NCBI GenBank assembly: GCA_003640385.1
Contig: RCAB01000348.1
Coordinates: 1 to 64,000 of the forward strand
DNA: 64,000 nt
Source: Setaria digitata
Taxonomy: Eukaryota; Nematoda; Chromadorea; Rhabditida; Setariidae
Reading direction: 5' to 3'
Position 1 is the first letter of the stretch. Each line of letters begins with the position of its first letter. Positions 1-15,300 of this stretch are shown here, piece by piece. Made by a program: the position numbers and the translations under genes. A model generated the notes under the pieces. The model did not search any database and was not told the origin of the DNA. It saw only the letters and a list, made by a program, of their open reading frames with translations.

Positions 1-3000
1 TTTTTTTTTTTTTTTCACCTTTTAACCTTTTAACAACATCTGCTGTAAACAGTTCGTCTAGTTTTCACTTATAAATTTGCTACTGTTTTTCTAGTGTTTT
101 AACTAGTCTATTCACACTTATATCTGCTAGTCTTAATCGAAATTAAGCTTGAATAACTCATTTGCTATCATCGGGTTTACAGGTTCTGTATTTACTTATG
201 ACGTGTTTAACGTCAGTCTCCTACTTTAATTTACGTCCCATTCATACGAGGATACGAGTGGATAATGATGATAAAATGGGCTCAAATTGTTATTTGCATC
301 AGATAATTTCATTACATTTTCATTATCACTGTTCAGATCATCTTTTATTCTCTTTGTCAGCAATTTTTTTTTTTTTTTTTTTTTTCTTCATTACTTACCT
401 CATCAGAATTTGTTCCGTTTAGCAAAAATGATCTTAAATTTTGCCAGTTTAGGGGTATCTTCTGGTAGGTAATTCTCCATCACCGCAACTGAATTATTTT
501 GTCTTTTATCATTTGATAAACAGCAATTATCATTCTTTGATTATTTCACAGTTACAAGTCTTTTCTAGCTTTTTTTCTTTTTTGAACTAATCTTTTATTT
601 CGCCTTTCACCCCTTCTTCCTTTTTCCTCGTTTTTTTTTTTTTTTTTTTTTTTTATTTTTTTGAATAAATTTGCACTGATAAAGAATTTTCTGATTTCAC
701 AGCTGCTTCTTCTTTGGAATTATTCATCATTTCAACATTTTTTTTTTTCTCTGAAATTTCGTCAACGATTTAGTTGACAAACATTTTAAATTTGTATTTT
801 CACCTAACTGACAACTAAATATGACAAAAACTGGAAAGGGAAAGAACATCAAGGAAAACCTGAAATTCTTAAAATCCTTAATGTTTATTTTTCTTTGGTA
901 ATGTTTAAATCTCTATCTGTTAATCCTGAAATATCATTCCTGCTACCACACCTATAATTTTATTCACCAATGGAAAATATTGAAATCTTGGAAACAAACT
1001 TCTTCTTATTGTTACAGATGTACAGCACAGACAGCAATTTAAAAAAAAAAAAATAGATATTTCATATAAAATTCTAAACTTTGTAGTGGTCTTTTTTTTA
1101 GGATGACTGAACTTCATAATAAGACAAATAGTGAATTCTTAATCCATTTCTGACTCTCCTCACTGCTTGAATCATTTCTGGATTATTTCACTGTATCGTT
1201 GAATTTATATTAGGCTCTTTTTGTCTCTTTCAATTAATGTTTAAGACGGCCAAGACTTTTGCAATCCTTGGATACCACTTGCAATCGACTTAGTGCCATT
1301 CGTTTGATTTGGCTAGACTTTTTTGATGCTCCATCATTCATAACCTTACTTGGCTAGTTTTGAATAGCTNTCCTTGGATACCACTTGCAATCGACTTAGT
1401 GCCATTCGTTTGATTTGGCTGGACTTTTTTGATGCTCCATCATTCATAACCTTACTTGGCTAGTTTTGAATAGCTCTAAGTTTTAGCTCCTAAAACTCGT
1501 CGATTTCGAGAGTTCTAGATTCTAATATTGTTCTTATACAGACTTGTGGTTGTCGTAGTTCCACTTCATGTAAAAACAGGAGAAATTCTAATTGAATTCC
1601 TCTACCTTTTCGTAGAATAACAACTTCAGAAAGGAAAATCGAATTTTTTAATTAACGCTAATTAAAAAATCCGATTTCTCCAAAATACTTTGCCTTTTCA
1701 CATAACAACAAGTGGCTCTGACATTTTTCATCTATCACTGACACATCCTTGTCGTTTCCGAAATTTCCTTTGATATTAATTTCAAGAAATCTTTCATCTA
1801 TGGACTCTGTAAAATTTACATCCTAGATGAATGACAAAAGTCGACACTTTCTTAACGAATATCATTTCTTTGTTAGAACCTTTGAGACGTAATTTCTGCG
1901 TATTTTAATATCATATCATTTTAGCAGCAGTTAGCACCTACTAATTAATCTTGTAGAAGACACATAGTCTTCTATCATTGTTTTGCTTCTCTCTATGCTT
2001 AATTAGTTCATCTTCATAGCTTTTATTCCAGCTAACGCCGACACATTTGATTGTTTCTCTCGCTAACATCATTTTTTTTTTCTCGAGATTTCCCACTTAA
2101 AGTATAAATTCTTTCCAAATTCTACTTTATCATTACTATTTTGATACCTTGTCTATCATCTCTCTCCTTCTCATGGCTTTTCATTATCTTTCAGCCCAAA
2201 TTTCAGTTTCAGTTCAAATTCTTTCATCACTTTTCATGCTGATCCTGATGAATGTCTGAGAATATTTCGATTGTTTGGAGCATTATTCGATATTCCTGAA
2301 TAACTTTCAAATGTGGACAAATATGGATGAGCTTTTGATTATCTGAAAAACTTTGATCATTTATCATTTATGCTCTAAAACTTTTAATGCTTTTAAAATC
2401 AACATCCAATTCAGGTAGCGACAGTTAAATGAGAAGAGCCATTTGTATTATTTCTTGTAGTACTCGTATAATTATTTAAGATTTACTTGTTGTCCAAGAA
2501 TTTACTAATTACATTTCGTAATGACTGAATTTCTTCTTCCTGTTTCGTCAAGATCACTATTTCTTCGATCAATTTCTCTCTTTAACATCACTCATCCTTT
2601 AATACATTTCGCTTTCCCCCTCTTCGACACGAGGAATTTCAGTTCACTTATCTTCAGTGCTTTGCATTTTCTCGTATTTTTCATTCTCCACTACAATGCA
2701 GTGATAATTGCAATACTTTAGATCTTATCATGAGTCCTTATCATTTTTATCTTTTCGTAAGAATAATGGTTTTTCTTGCCATGCTGAATGATATATGCTT
2801 CCTGACTGATAACTTCAAAATAAAAAACAAAAAACTTAGGGAAGATGTTCAGCTGATTCAATAAATGAAACACGAAAAAAGCTATAGTTCAGTTTCTCGG
2901 ATTTGATTTATTTGATGTAGGAAAAAAAGAAGCGCTCGAAATACAAAATGCTTAACTGCTAAAAATATTTTATGAATTGTTGCTGCTCGTATTTCGACCT

Positions 3001-5463
3001 ATAGTTTAGTTTAGTCTAATTTCTACTAAGTCTGAATACTCTAGTCCTGTCCTGTCATCTGATCATGACTAGATTAGGAAGAATCCACAGATGGTCTTGT
3101 TTCATGATCAGTCATTTTGTAAGAAGGGAGAAAATTACTGAACTGCACTTCTAAGATTGATAACATAGTTAATTACTGCTCAATTACTAAGTAGTTAATT
3201 GCTAATAGAGATTTTAAATGGTTTAACTCATATTGGTAGCTAGTTGCTGTTGAAGTTTTGTAGGATAAATTTATATTATTAAAAAATTGCTCACTGCTAC
3301 TGAACTATCAAATAGCTAAGATTATGCTATTAATCGCTAAAGAAATTACAAAAAAACGACACGAAAAGTCAATCTAACGTGGCTATTTGTTATATCTAAA
3401 AGGATGAAGCAATTAATTGGGTAAAACAAAAGAAATAAAAATATAACTTTGTTTAAATAAGACTGAAAAATATCGTTTCATACGCGAATGATCACTGAAG
3501 TTATGAAAATATCTATGTTATCAAGTTTAATTCATCTTAAATTGTAGTTCAAACCTTAATGCTTACCACTGAAAAGCAAAAATAATATTACAGATACAAT
3601 TCATAAACTAGTTAATACATTTGTTCCATACACTCACATAAGGTGTACTAATTAAAAAACCTAACAATTAGGATTATAATTATAGTGGAATTTGCATAAA
3701 TATATGCTAAATCGATGCATTACGACAATAACTTATCAATATCCTGGTAACCAAAGATTAGCACATATCTTATATTTCATAAAATACCACAAAATTACAT
3801 CTTCGAAACTTATGGCAACTGCTGAAGAAATAAATGAAAGAGTTTCATGAAATTGGTAGCCCGATTGCATATTGAAGAGCAACTTTACTGATGATAAAAG
3901 TTAAAGATAATAAAATAATTCCTCTGGATAAAGTCTGTAAAACGACTACTGATAGATTTCCGAAAAGTATCGAGCCCAGATAATTAATGCAATTAAAATG
4001 AAAAGAAAATAAATGCAGCAACTTCTTAATCTGAATTTGTATGTTTCATTAAGAAAAGTTTTCAATGAGGTTAGTACCCTAATTGTGTTTTAATTAGAGT
4101 ATTTTCAATTTATTGTTACAATTATATGTTAAATGAGGATAAAATTCAGAATTTTAAATTAAAATTTACGATTTAATTTTATCAGAGATTTAAAATTTAG
4201 AGCAAATATTAAACGCTGAATATGAAATACTTAAAGAAAACGCGCAAGTGATCAGTTTCTGCGTGCTATGATTATAAATCTCAAGTATTATTTTGTTGAT
4301 ACTTACGGTATCATGCTAAAGTTAACGTGTACCTTTGATACGTGAAAGATTCATGAATGAAGTACCGGAAAATACATCTGCTGTTTATTAGCAATAATTC
4401 TGTTTAATTAAATTACTATTCTGGATCAATTCTAATTTAATGCTAAAAAATTTCCGGATGATTTAACATGACTGATACTTTAATTGCATTTTCGTTCGCG
4501 TGCAAACCAACAGGAAAATATCGTTATTATTATTATTATTTTTTTTTCGAAATCAAAATTCATAATCGAATTCATGCATCAATTACCAATTCACAATCTT
4601 TCAGTTCAAATTAGATTATTATTTTGAATTAAATTTTCATAAAATTTTATGTTATACAAATGTAATATTATAACATCAATCAAAGATTAAGCGAACAAAG
4701 AAAGAGGTTCCACTTCATTAACAATAACAATTAATTAACGGATAAATTGCACTAATTGGTCATACATTTAAAAGAACAAATACACTCCACATGAAACATT
4801 TAGAAATCAGTTGAACAAGCTGTTCTTCATGCAATTCATCAGTGTCTTATCACATCTAAAAATTAATTAAGTTCAACTACTTATCAGCATGCTACACGTG
4901 CTTTCCTAATTTAATCCATTTCATATCCGAGGCAATTCAATAACATTTTTATTTTTTTTTTTTTTAACGCATATTTTTCTTATTCTTCTTACGCAGCAAA
5001 AAAAAAAAAAAAAATGAGAAAAGATTTTGGTAAAAACTTCCGATAGAAAGGAACTCGAGTAACAATGCTGTAAAATGGAATTTTAAGTTCTGCTAGTTTA
5101 ATTAAATGTCGATAAAGTTAAAACAAAATCGATAAACTTACTTTGAATTTTGAACTAGAGGAGTTTTACGAGAAAATAGAAAAAGTGAAAATGTTATGAA
5201 AAAGTAGAAATATCATTTTTGATTTAATATTTTAATAAACTAGACTTTGTTTCTCTGGCATGAAGTTTCAAAAGCATCATTATCGGATCACTTGATTTCC
5301 TAATATTCTTGTTCGCCTATTTTCAGCTAATTTTTCGGCATTAGGTTTGGCTTTAAAACATGAATTAAAAATTAGGACTGAAAAATTTCAATTTGATAAA
5401 TCATAATTACTCAGAAATTTCCAGAAGCATTTTTAATGAGAAAAAGTTAATTAATTTTTGGAC
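1..5463. other. Long non-genic stretch upstream of the hormone gene
   Basis: I find no exon with both splice signals and coding character here. The one ORF of note (2521-2721, plus) is hydrophobic low-complexity sequence without a recognisable domain. The stretch holds many poly-T and poly-A tracts, and a duplicated block around the N at 1370 that is treated separately. Part of the left end next to 5464 may be the 3' UTR, or a last small exon, of the minus-strand hormone gene. Confidence 0.5.
1265..1475. repeat. Direct duplication flanking an N (contig join)
   Basis: Positions 1265-1369 and 1371-1475 are two 105 bp copies with one substitution seen (A at about 1315, G at about 1421), separated by a single N at 1370. 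The same arrangement occurs at four other Ns in the window, so this is most simply an unmerged overlap of contig ends and not a biological tandem duplication. Confidence 0.85.
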
Positions 5464-6581
5464 TTACTCTTTACAAACACATTTTGCACCACGTAATACT
5501 GTGACAGTACGAATTTCTGGATCAGCACCATCATCACATTTGGTTAATGGTATTGTTTCGAATTTACCACCTTCCGGAACACATACCTCACTTTTCTGAC
5601 TTCGATGAGGGAACTCATGAGTTCCATACTAGCAATTTCTTCTTTTAATACATTTTTGATAAATTTAGACAATTTTAGATTTTTTATAATCATCATTATC
5701 AGTGACCAGTCGCAGTTTTATTATTTACTAAAAGAAAGAAAAAAAAAAAAAAAAGAAACAATAAAATCAGAAAATTTAAAAGCTATGTGAAGCAAAAAAT
5801 ATAACTTATCATTTTACAATTTATTGGAAAATGCTAGAAAATGAACCTCATATGTAGGACAAAATCCTCGACAAACCGGAATGGTCAGGTTGATCTGACA
5901 AGTTTTACCATTTTTATCAGTGCGAATTAATGGATTCATACCTGGTGCATGTATCATCTTCAGGAAACAAACATTTTGCTTCTTTTTTTCCGTTTCTTGA
6001 ATTCTTCTGTGTTGCTAAAGTAGCAAAAATGGTAATTTTACAACGCTAGTAATCCAGTGATAACATAGAGTAATCTGATGAAAACGAAATATTTAACTAT
6101 AATTTAAAAAAATTTCAGCTTTAAATAAAAAGTGATGATTTTAAATTATATTCATGCGGAAGTGAGAGTTGACTTTAGATTCTAAAATAGCTCAAAAATT
6201 AGGATTAATTTTTTCATACAAGTAATTAGAATTTAAACATTTTTATCTAGTTTTAATCAAGAATCACTTTAGCAATGTGCAAATGAAATTCAAATTTAAA
6301 TTTTTAATTGTGATAAGATAAAAGTTCATTTTAGATTCTGACAAATAATTGCGAGCTATTGTAGATAATAATTTTAAAATAAATTAAAGCTAAATTTGGA
6401 CTGTAATTTTGCATAAATTAACAACTTCCTTAGAATTTTTTGAATTAAAGCAAAAAAGAAAACCCACAAATGATGCAGAAAAAACGATTGATGTAAAAAT
6501 TGTTGCCAAACAGATGATGCTCCAAGGCGAAATCATTGCTAACTGATTGGAGAAAGAAAACGATAAGCTTAAGTCAGTCAC
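5464..6581 (-). CDS. Glycoprotein hormone beta-5-like secreted cystine-knot protein
   Basis: Putative secreted neurohormone of the thyrostimulin beta (GPB5) family, which in animals pairs with a GPA2 subunit and acts on an LGR-type receptor. Exons: 6581 or 6536 to 6468, 6014-5847, 5628-5464, all phase 0. The second start (6536) gives MISPWSIICLATIFTS, a clean signal peptide, and 133 aa; the upstream Met (6581) gives 148 aa. The mature chain has eight cysteines. CRGFCPT matches the family CxGxC knot, and KCDDGADP followed by KCVC matches the GPB5 segment NCAPGVDP followed by CxC. An N-glycosylation site (NLT) lies just before the knot. Oddity: the chain stops three residues after the CxC (or after CKDPNF if a consensus GTAAGT donor at 5462-5467 is used with an acceptor near 5378), so the last cysteines of the usual seat-belt region are missing or lie in an exon I did not find. 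Family assignment is based on cysteine spacing and remembered family features. Confidence 0.72.
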
Positions 6582-9090
6582 ATAGTGATAGTTCGAAGAT
6601 TTATCATTTTAGCATCACTGATCACTCTTCATAGACTTGCAACGTATTTTAATTCTACTCCATCATAATTTTTTTTTTTTTTTTTTTCTTCGTTTTTACT
6701 ATTCCTGAGGATTGAAAATTATTTTAGTTCAAAATTGACATATTGACAATTGAAGAATAATTTTGATGTTTTAGACTAAATGATTGATTTATTCTCTTTT
6801 AACATACCAGATAATCGTGTTGATATTCGTGATTGATAATGATAGCAATGATGATACAAAAAATAATAATAATAAACGAATTTTTTTTTTTGTCAAGAAT
6901 TTCGAAGTTCTATCAGGAACACTCTGAAGCAGTCATTTTCTTTTGTTAACTAATCAAATTCCTGAGTTGCAATGATCGTGATAACAACAGCTACAGTGAT
7001 AGTTGTGATAACATGAATGAAAAAGGCTTGCATTAAATTTTAGAATCCTACTAGAAAAATTCTTAAGCATAGATAATCTCTCATTAACTAATTACTTTTG
7101 TGGTTCTCTCATCTACTAGGATCTAGGCGTTGTATTTCAAGAGTACTATCGAAAAGTTAATAGGTAGTGAAAGTGATAAGATATCAAATATATGATCCAA
7201 TCTCAAAACTATGAATAGTTCAACAATGAATGTATAATTTTGGAGATCAGAGTATCAGTTGAGAAATTCTCTCAAACCGGCTTATGAAAATGAATTACGT
7301 TCTTGCTAGTCATAAATCATATTAGATTTCATGAAATTCTAACAAAACTAGTTTGTGAAAAACTTTCGCTGAAACCATTTAATAAAATTATCTGGTTTTT
7401 TTTCTTCAAGAAAGAAATTAATTGACTTAATTATTTTCAAATGTTTTTAAATTTGCAGTTTGATGAGAAACTGGAGAATTATAAATTAATAGTAATTCCG
7501 TTGTATTATTAAATTGTTTGTACTTAATGTAGCAAAATTTGTTCCACCAATAGATTGGTTCAATTTTTTTTACAAATTAGAAATTAAAAAAATTTTTTCT
7601 ACAAATAAAATTTAAAAAAAAAAAGTATTTTTTATTATATATATTGTTCACAGAAAGACGCCAATTATTATTGTTTTTTTTTGTTGCATTCATTGCTGCA
7701 ATGCCAAATGCTGAATTATTTCTGTTTACAATATTTGAAATTAGATTTGACAAAATTTTTAGAAATTATACAACATGCACTGAAAATCGGTAATGTCGAA
7801 AAATTTTTATTGCATAAAATTTCATACTTTAAAAAATATTTTGCATATTTAATTCTGTGAAATATAAGCAAAGGATTCTTTGGATTCAGTTGTCTATTAA
7901 TTATGGTTTTTTAAAAATTAACCTTTTACATTAAAATAAACATTAATTGTGAAAAACTAGCTCAAAACTTTTTAAATTTTACCAATTTTTCGAGTTTGAA
8001 TGTGAAATTTTGCTGCAGATGCAGTAATTAATCTGCTAATTAAGACACTAAGTGCTATCCAGAAGGAGTGCAAACTTTTTGACTATTATTTTTTGCCGAA
8101 TAAATATGGCAGACTTTTTTCACGAACCAAATAATTTTTCCGCTTCAATTTCTTAAATTTCAGAAAAATGCCATTTTTTCCAGAAAAGAACAAACTGTTG
8201 GAACAGTTTGATTTAGAAGGCCTTTCATTTTCAATTTCAAGTGTTTTAGTCTAAGTATGAGAAATCTGACCTATCTACCGAAAGCAAGATTCAATTATCT
8301 TTTATTTTTTTTTTTTTTTTTTATTTCTTTTTCTTGTAAAAGTTACTTTTTCTTCTTTTTTTTTTCGAGCACATTTGAGATATTTTTCTTTTTTGTCCTA
8401 ATACCTAAACATACAGATGCTAGTTTTTACAATAGTCGAAAATGAAGACAAGCAATAAAATTAGTTAAAATATCGCAAGAAAATGCTGTTGACAGATGCT
8501 TTCGTGCTCAAATATGGCAAGTAATTAGCACAATGTTTGTTTCTCTGTTTATGCTCAATTTTTATAATTAAAAAATTAATGCATCGATGTATTTATGTAT
8601 GAATGTGAAAGAAGCAAATTAGAGAAGTTAGAAAACTTTTTTGTTTTTCTTTTCTTTTCAAAATTTCTTTCTTGAAAGTTTGAAACATTTTCTATTTTAC
8701 ACATTCTTTTTTGCCTATAATATCGATTAATTCCGATATTTAATTCGATCAATTCAGTGTGATTTATGGGAATTGATTCTTACCAGATAGGATAGTTTAA
8801 GACTGAAGTCATACTCAGTTTAGTGCAAATTCTTTTCTCTCAGAATCAGTTTTCCACGCATGAGCAAATTCATATACAATGCTTCCGAAATAAAAAGAAC
8901 AAATAAAAATTAAAGAAAAAAAGAAACAAAATTATCACTGAGGATTGATGACATGAAAATTGGGCATATTGTAAATGTTAAATTAAATTCCCGAAGTTTC
9001 AAAACTAATTAATTATTAAAAGTTCATCTAATAAAATAGCCAAAAAAAAAACGAAATTTAAAATAATCATTTCATACTGAATTAATTTGA

Positions 9091-9121
<31 letters not shown>

Positions 9122-9364
9122 ACAATTTGAAGGGGCAAGAAAGATGAATAAAAGTTACATTTCAAAAATATGTTCTTGAAAACCAGAAAAACTTTATTAA
9201 TTATCAATTCTTCTTTCTTTTTATTTTCTTCACTCTCTCGAAATGTATAAATAGTTAATTAGATAATTTTACAAAAAGAGAAAAAAGTGAAGTGCTTGCA
9301 CATACAAAATAAATAATATTTTGTTGAAAAAGTAAACTTTCGAAATTTTGAAATTATTTCAAAA
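6582..9364. other. Intergenic region between hormone and receptor genes
   Basis: No supported gene. It lies upstream of the minus-strand hormone gene and downstream of the gar-3-like receptor, so it should hold the hormone promoter and the receptor 3' UTR. It contains AT-rich sequence and homopolymer runs. The ORF at 8257-8445 (plus) is mainly poly-Phe from T tracts. Confidence 0.5.
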
Positions 9365-12300
9365 TTAACTTCGATTGAAAAATGCCATCGTACTAATGCC
9401 ACCGCTCTGCTGACGCTTCCAATTACCGGTCAAAATTCGCATATAAGTTAATCGAAATCGTGGATTACAAAATGCATAGCAGAATGGATTAATTGTCGAA
9501 TTGATGTAGCATAAAAAGTAGGCAATATGAAAATATGCTGCCGGAATTGAATCTTTGTAAAATGCTTCCCAACAAACAATTACTGAAAAGAAATGTGAAA
9601 TTGCAGAGTAAATAATGATTTATTTAAATAGTTCGTTTTTTTTTTTGTTTTTAATTTTCATCTTACTTTTTTCAATGAAAAAATTGCAAAAAATTTAAAA
9701 AAAAAAAAAAAATCTTGTAAATAGATATGATTAGTTAAAAAATTAAAAAACAAAAAAAATTTCATAATCAGTACCGCTTATTTATAAATTTTACAATAAA
9801 TGACTTTTTATCATTAAAAAAAAAAAAAAAAAAAAAAAAAGGAAATAATTTTTACTGTAATTTCTAATTTATTAAAAATTAAATGAAACATTTATTTTAT
9901 TTTTTTTTATTATTCGCTGAAGGAAGAAAGAAAAATGGAAACAAGATTTTATGATAAATATTATTTGAAAATGCCTCGCGAGATATAACAACAAATAATA
10001 AAATTTGGATGAAAAAATTTTATAATTTGTAAGTAATAAATCTTTTTTCCTCCTTTTTTCTTTTTTAACACTGTAATTTTTGGGGAAAAAGTTTGTAGAC
10101 TTGTAGAAAAACGAAAACTTTTATGTATAAAAATTACTTTTATCTATGTACTAAAAATATGAACTAGTTACAAACTTAAAAAAGCAGAGAAAATTTAGAA
10201 AATTACTTTTAAGAATGGAATAATTTTGCAAAATATATCACTTACAAAGTTTATAGGCAAAATTTCTAAAATTTCAGCGAAAATTCAGCGGAAAGAGATG
10301 AAAATTGCTTTGGATTTTGCTAATAAACTTATTTGTTTTTTGTCTATTTGGTCGAACAAATTTTATTTTGGCTTCTTATCAATTTTACTAATTATAAAAG
10401 GATATAATTAGGCATGAGATGAGTCAAACCAATACTAAATTTTAGTTTGAAAGAAACTGAATGGATTTATTTTAGTGAAATCGATAGCAATTTTGAATTT
10501 TCACATACAAAATCGCACATGGGCGAAAAAAATAAAGTTAATTTAAAACATATTTTTAGTTTTTAAATCGAAAACGTGCTAGTCTAGAAAAAGAGCGAAA
10601 AAATTCTTGCAGTCTAGAACTAATTACATTTTTAGCAAAGAAATAAAATTTCAAAGCCAGTTGTTATTCGAAATAAATTTGAAATTTTAAAATCCGAACG
10701 AAATTAAACTTTATGGTGGAGTAAATTTTGTTTGCTTTTTTCTTCATCTTGCCACTATTTATGGAGTAATTATTTATTAAATTTATCTAATTAAAAGGTA
10801 AATGATTACCATTGTAAGGTGTCCAAGTTATAATAAAAGCTAATAAAATTGCCGAAAGTGTTTTTGCCGCTTTGCTTTCTTGTTTTCTTTCATTCTTTCG
10901 TCGTTCTTTTTCACTTTTTCGTTGTTCATTAAATAATTTTCTGTAATCAATTACTTTTCCAAATCTTTGGAACAAACTAAATTGCAAACTTTTACCCTAC
11001 CTAAAACCAAAAATAGCATCCATAATTATAGTGATAAAAGAAATTTGGAAGGACAAAAAGTGCTGTAATTGCTAAATATTTTTTGCTCTTATTCTTGACT
11101 TTATTCTTAAGTCTAGTTTCTCTTAACTTATGGCTAAGATTTTCAAATGACCATCATAAAGAGCAGAATTATTAAATTTACAAGCTAAATTATTATGATA
11201 ATAGTATACTTATTAGCTCAGAAAAAAAAAAAATAAATTAGATTAAAGATACGGACATTAGAAAAGCTTACAAATAAACTGAGTTAATCACAAATTTTAT
11301 TAGTAAATGATAAATATCTATCAAAATAATTCTTTATTTTCTCACTGATAAATCTACGGAAGAAGGGATATTTAATGATATGCCAAAAAACTTCTTTATT
11401 TTAGACTGATTGGTATATATTAAAAAAAAAAAAAAAAAAAACTGAAAAATGCTTCACCCAGGCGCAAATGCTCCGTTCGAAAGTTGTTGTGAAGGCATAC
11501 TTTTACGAATATCTTCTATTTTATCCGGCACAAAGCGTGAAGGTCTTTAAAAAAAACAAAGGCATTTGTTGAATGAGTAGAAACAAATGAAACTTTTAAT
11601 TAAAAACTAAGTTGAAAATTTTATATTGAAATGAAAAATTAACATAATTAGCAATGAAATGTTGCTGAGAAAAAAAAAATTTTTTTCAATCAAAAAAGTA
11701 CTATTATCTAGGAGAAAAAAAAAATTTCTATAAGCTAAAAAAAAAATGGAATTATTGGAAATTTGTTTAGCATAAATATAAATTCATTGTTAAATTTTGA
11801 AATTCACAATTTTTGTCTTTGAATTTTTTTTTGAACAAATTTTCTATGATAAAAATGATAAACTTGAATGGAAATAATTACGTAATTCTGTCAAACTAGT
11901 AGGATAAATTAGTGAAAAAAAAAAAAAAAAAAAAATGAAGTGAATAAATTAAAATTGATAAGAATTTTTTCCATTCTTTTTGATTAGTTTTTTTTAATGA
12001 TTATTTTATTTATTATTATTTTTGAAAAAGCAAAACATACTCTGAGGTTTCATCCGAATCACACGATGAAAGACGTATGCAAGTTTGTCCTTGCTCATTA
12101 CCTTTTAATTCAATTAAGACTGTATACATTGATGTTCTATCTTTACGAGCAATGCGATTTCCTACCAATGTCTTGGCTACCGGTAATAAACTATTATGTT
12201 CCTGAAATTTTCTTCAACTTTTTCCTTTTGCTTCAGGAGAAAAAAAAAACTAATTTTTATGTTTTGTTCAAATCATTTATAAATAGATGTTAAAGTAAAT

Positions 12301-15300
12301 TAATAGCATAATTGGGGATGAAAGTAAATTTGTACATTTGTAATCAAATATTGGTCGATAGGATTATCAATGATTTAATAATTCTGTTAATTAATAGTAT
12401 TTCATTTTTTTTTTTATTTTTCATGCATTTAATTATAAAGCAAAATTCTGAAAAGGCTATGATGTGATTTTATGAATGAAATGAGCAAATGAGTGAAATA
12501 AAAGATGGTAATAAATGAATAAAGAAGAAAAATGGTTAAATTAAAAGTGATAAAATGATAAAAACCTGATTAATTGGACTTATTGGTGGTGACCGTTTTA
12601 AGCGATTTTGAGCACAATAATACTGGGTATAATTACTACTAGCTACTGATGTCTCATCAGCGCCGATTTGTTGTCCATCGGTACTTTCATCTACTGAACT
12701 ACCAACGGTTTTTTCTAGGCAGTTCCGTAAACAACGATTTCGTTTTTGTGGTGTCCTGAAATTAATTTTGAAATGTTATTTAGAAATTAAATATTTAATA
12801 ATGAAAAAGGAAAGAATTAAAAGTTAATTAACGGATTACTTTGATGAATAGTTTGACGACGAATTTATCGTTCTTCCGCAAAAAGAATTCTTTACTGAAT
12901 TTGTTAATTTAGTTGATTGCACTTCTTTCTTGGCCTTTTTATATTGGCTCTGCAGTTTTAAAATTAATTTTTTTATTTCAACTATGAAACTTTATTAATA
13001 CTTATTTAACATTGATTTAAAGCAAAAATATTGCAATAATAATTATGAATAAAATTATGAAGAAAGAAATGAATATTCGAACTTGTAAAATAAAAAAGAT
13101 AGCGATAAGATTAATTTTAAATTAAAATGAAATTAATTAACTGATGAAAGTATTATATTTTCACTATTACCTGGCCAGCTTGCAGACGAAACATATCTTT
13201 TTGTTGTTTCTTTGTTTCATAATATACTCGTGAATAGAGTATGATCATAATTATCAATGGTAACCAAAATGCAGCAATTGTGGTACCAACGGATGCAAAT
13301 TGATTAGTTTCAATAAATTGTACAACACAACGATCAGGATCCGTAAAACCACCTGAATATTAAAATTACCCTTTAAGATTTTTCAATTTTCGTTTTAATT
13401 TAAAAATTTAGCATACAAGTACATATGATGATAAAACTTTGAAAAAAGAAATTCCTGAATACAAGCACAATTCATCATTCTAAACAAATATTCACCAGGA
13501 TATATAAAATATAAACTGCAACTTAAATATTTATGCTATTTATTTACAACGATTTTAGAACGAATATGTGTTAGATTGAAAAAGGAAATTCTCATTTCAA
13601 ATGCTGATGTAATTTATACTATCTTTATTAAAAAGAGTTTTATTTGATATGTTAGAATATATCTTGTAATATAATAATTAATATAATAATAATATAATAA
13701 TAATATAATGTAATAATATAATAATAATATAACATAACTTGTAATAATAATAATATAAAAACTTGTAATAATAATATAACCAAAATATATCTTGCGATTT
13801 GAGACGATATTTAACAGTCCTCATTTTTGCCTTAAAATCTTTGAATTCAAGCAAAAAGCAGGAGAAAAATCGTCAAAATAATTGCTCGCGATTTGTTAAT
13901 AAAGAATTAGCGCAAAATGAAGCAAAAATAAAATCGAGCCAATTTTTAAATTTTTTTTTTTTTTTTTTGAAGTCATATTACAACAGAAAAATATCAGTGA
14001 TAAGTTTTGAAAAACAAAATATTAAATGAAATTCTAAAAATTTCGGAAAAAAGTTTTTTTTTTTCTTGGTTTTTGTCTCTTTTTCCCCTCTTATTTTCAT
14101 CCCTTTTGCAATTAAAAAATCAATCTGATAATTTCTAATAAAATGAGTGGAAAATATGAATTCCATTTGCATACCTTCAATATATGGCCAACTAATAATC
14201 CACGGTGGCCAAAGCATTGCTGAAGCAATGTATGTACTGGCAATCATCATAAACGCCTTCTTTGCTGTCCTTCTAAATGGTAGCCAAATTATTGGTGATA
14301 ATTAGATAGAAAAAAAAATTAGCAATAAATCAAAAAGTTAACTGTAATAGCAGAGGAAACTTTTGTTAAGAAATATGAGGGAATTTTACTAAGGGAATTA
14401 ATTTTTAAATTGATATGAATTTTATCAGTAAAAATTAATTTTGATTAATGAATACAAGGGATAGTGAGGATAAAAAGAAAAAGAAAAAAAAAGGATGAGA
14501 TTATAATTTTTTGACAATAAAATTGAAAGAATTAGCGACGAAATTTTAATTTTGCAACGAATTTAATTTATAACTTATTGGCAAAGATTGCAAAGCGTTC
14601 CGAATAAATTTTTAACAAAAATTAAATTAAATTGGTGAATTGATACTGAAGTATCGGTGAATTTTCTTTTTTAACCTCTTGAAGAATTAAAAGTGATAAG
14701 AAAAATAAAGTGTTACCTTGGTCGATAAGTTAATGGCCTAGTAACAGAAAAGTACCGATCAAACGAAATAAGCAACAAATTAAGCACCGATGCATTAGAC
14801 ATCATGTAATCAAGACAGAGCCAAAATTGACACATTGCATAGCCTAGACCCCAAACGGTATCAGCGGCCATATAATATGTCATCACTGGAATTGATACGA
14901 TTCCTAAAAGAAATTTTAGACTAGTTATCATTATTTGCTAATTGACACTTAATTGAAAATTAAGTGTTAAAATTTTTGACTAAAAAAGGAAAGGAAATGA
15001 AATTACTCCCTTGAAAGGCAGCATTTTTTTCTTTTCTAGTTCTATGATAGTTAGTGATAGATATTTTTATTTTTTTATTTTGACTTCTTGTTCATTTGGG
15101 AATTAAATTGATAACACTATTAAGGCTTTTTTTTCTAAAGACAGATGAATGATGTCGAGGGAAACGGGAAAGAAGAAAAAGAAGAGGAAGTTTTGCCTGA
15201 TTTAAAAGTCCGATAAAAAGTTTATTTTACGAAAAAAAAATTTTATGGAATATCAGAAATTTCGAAATATTCCAAAATATCAGTGAAAAAAATTGCATAT

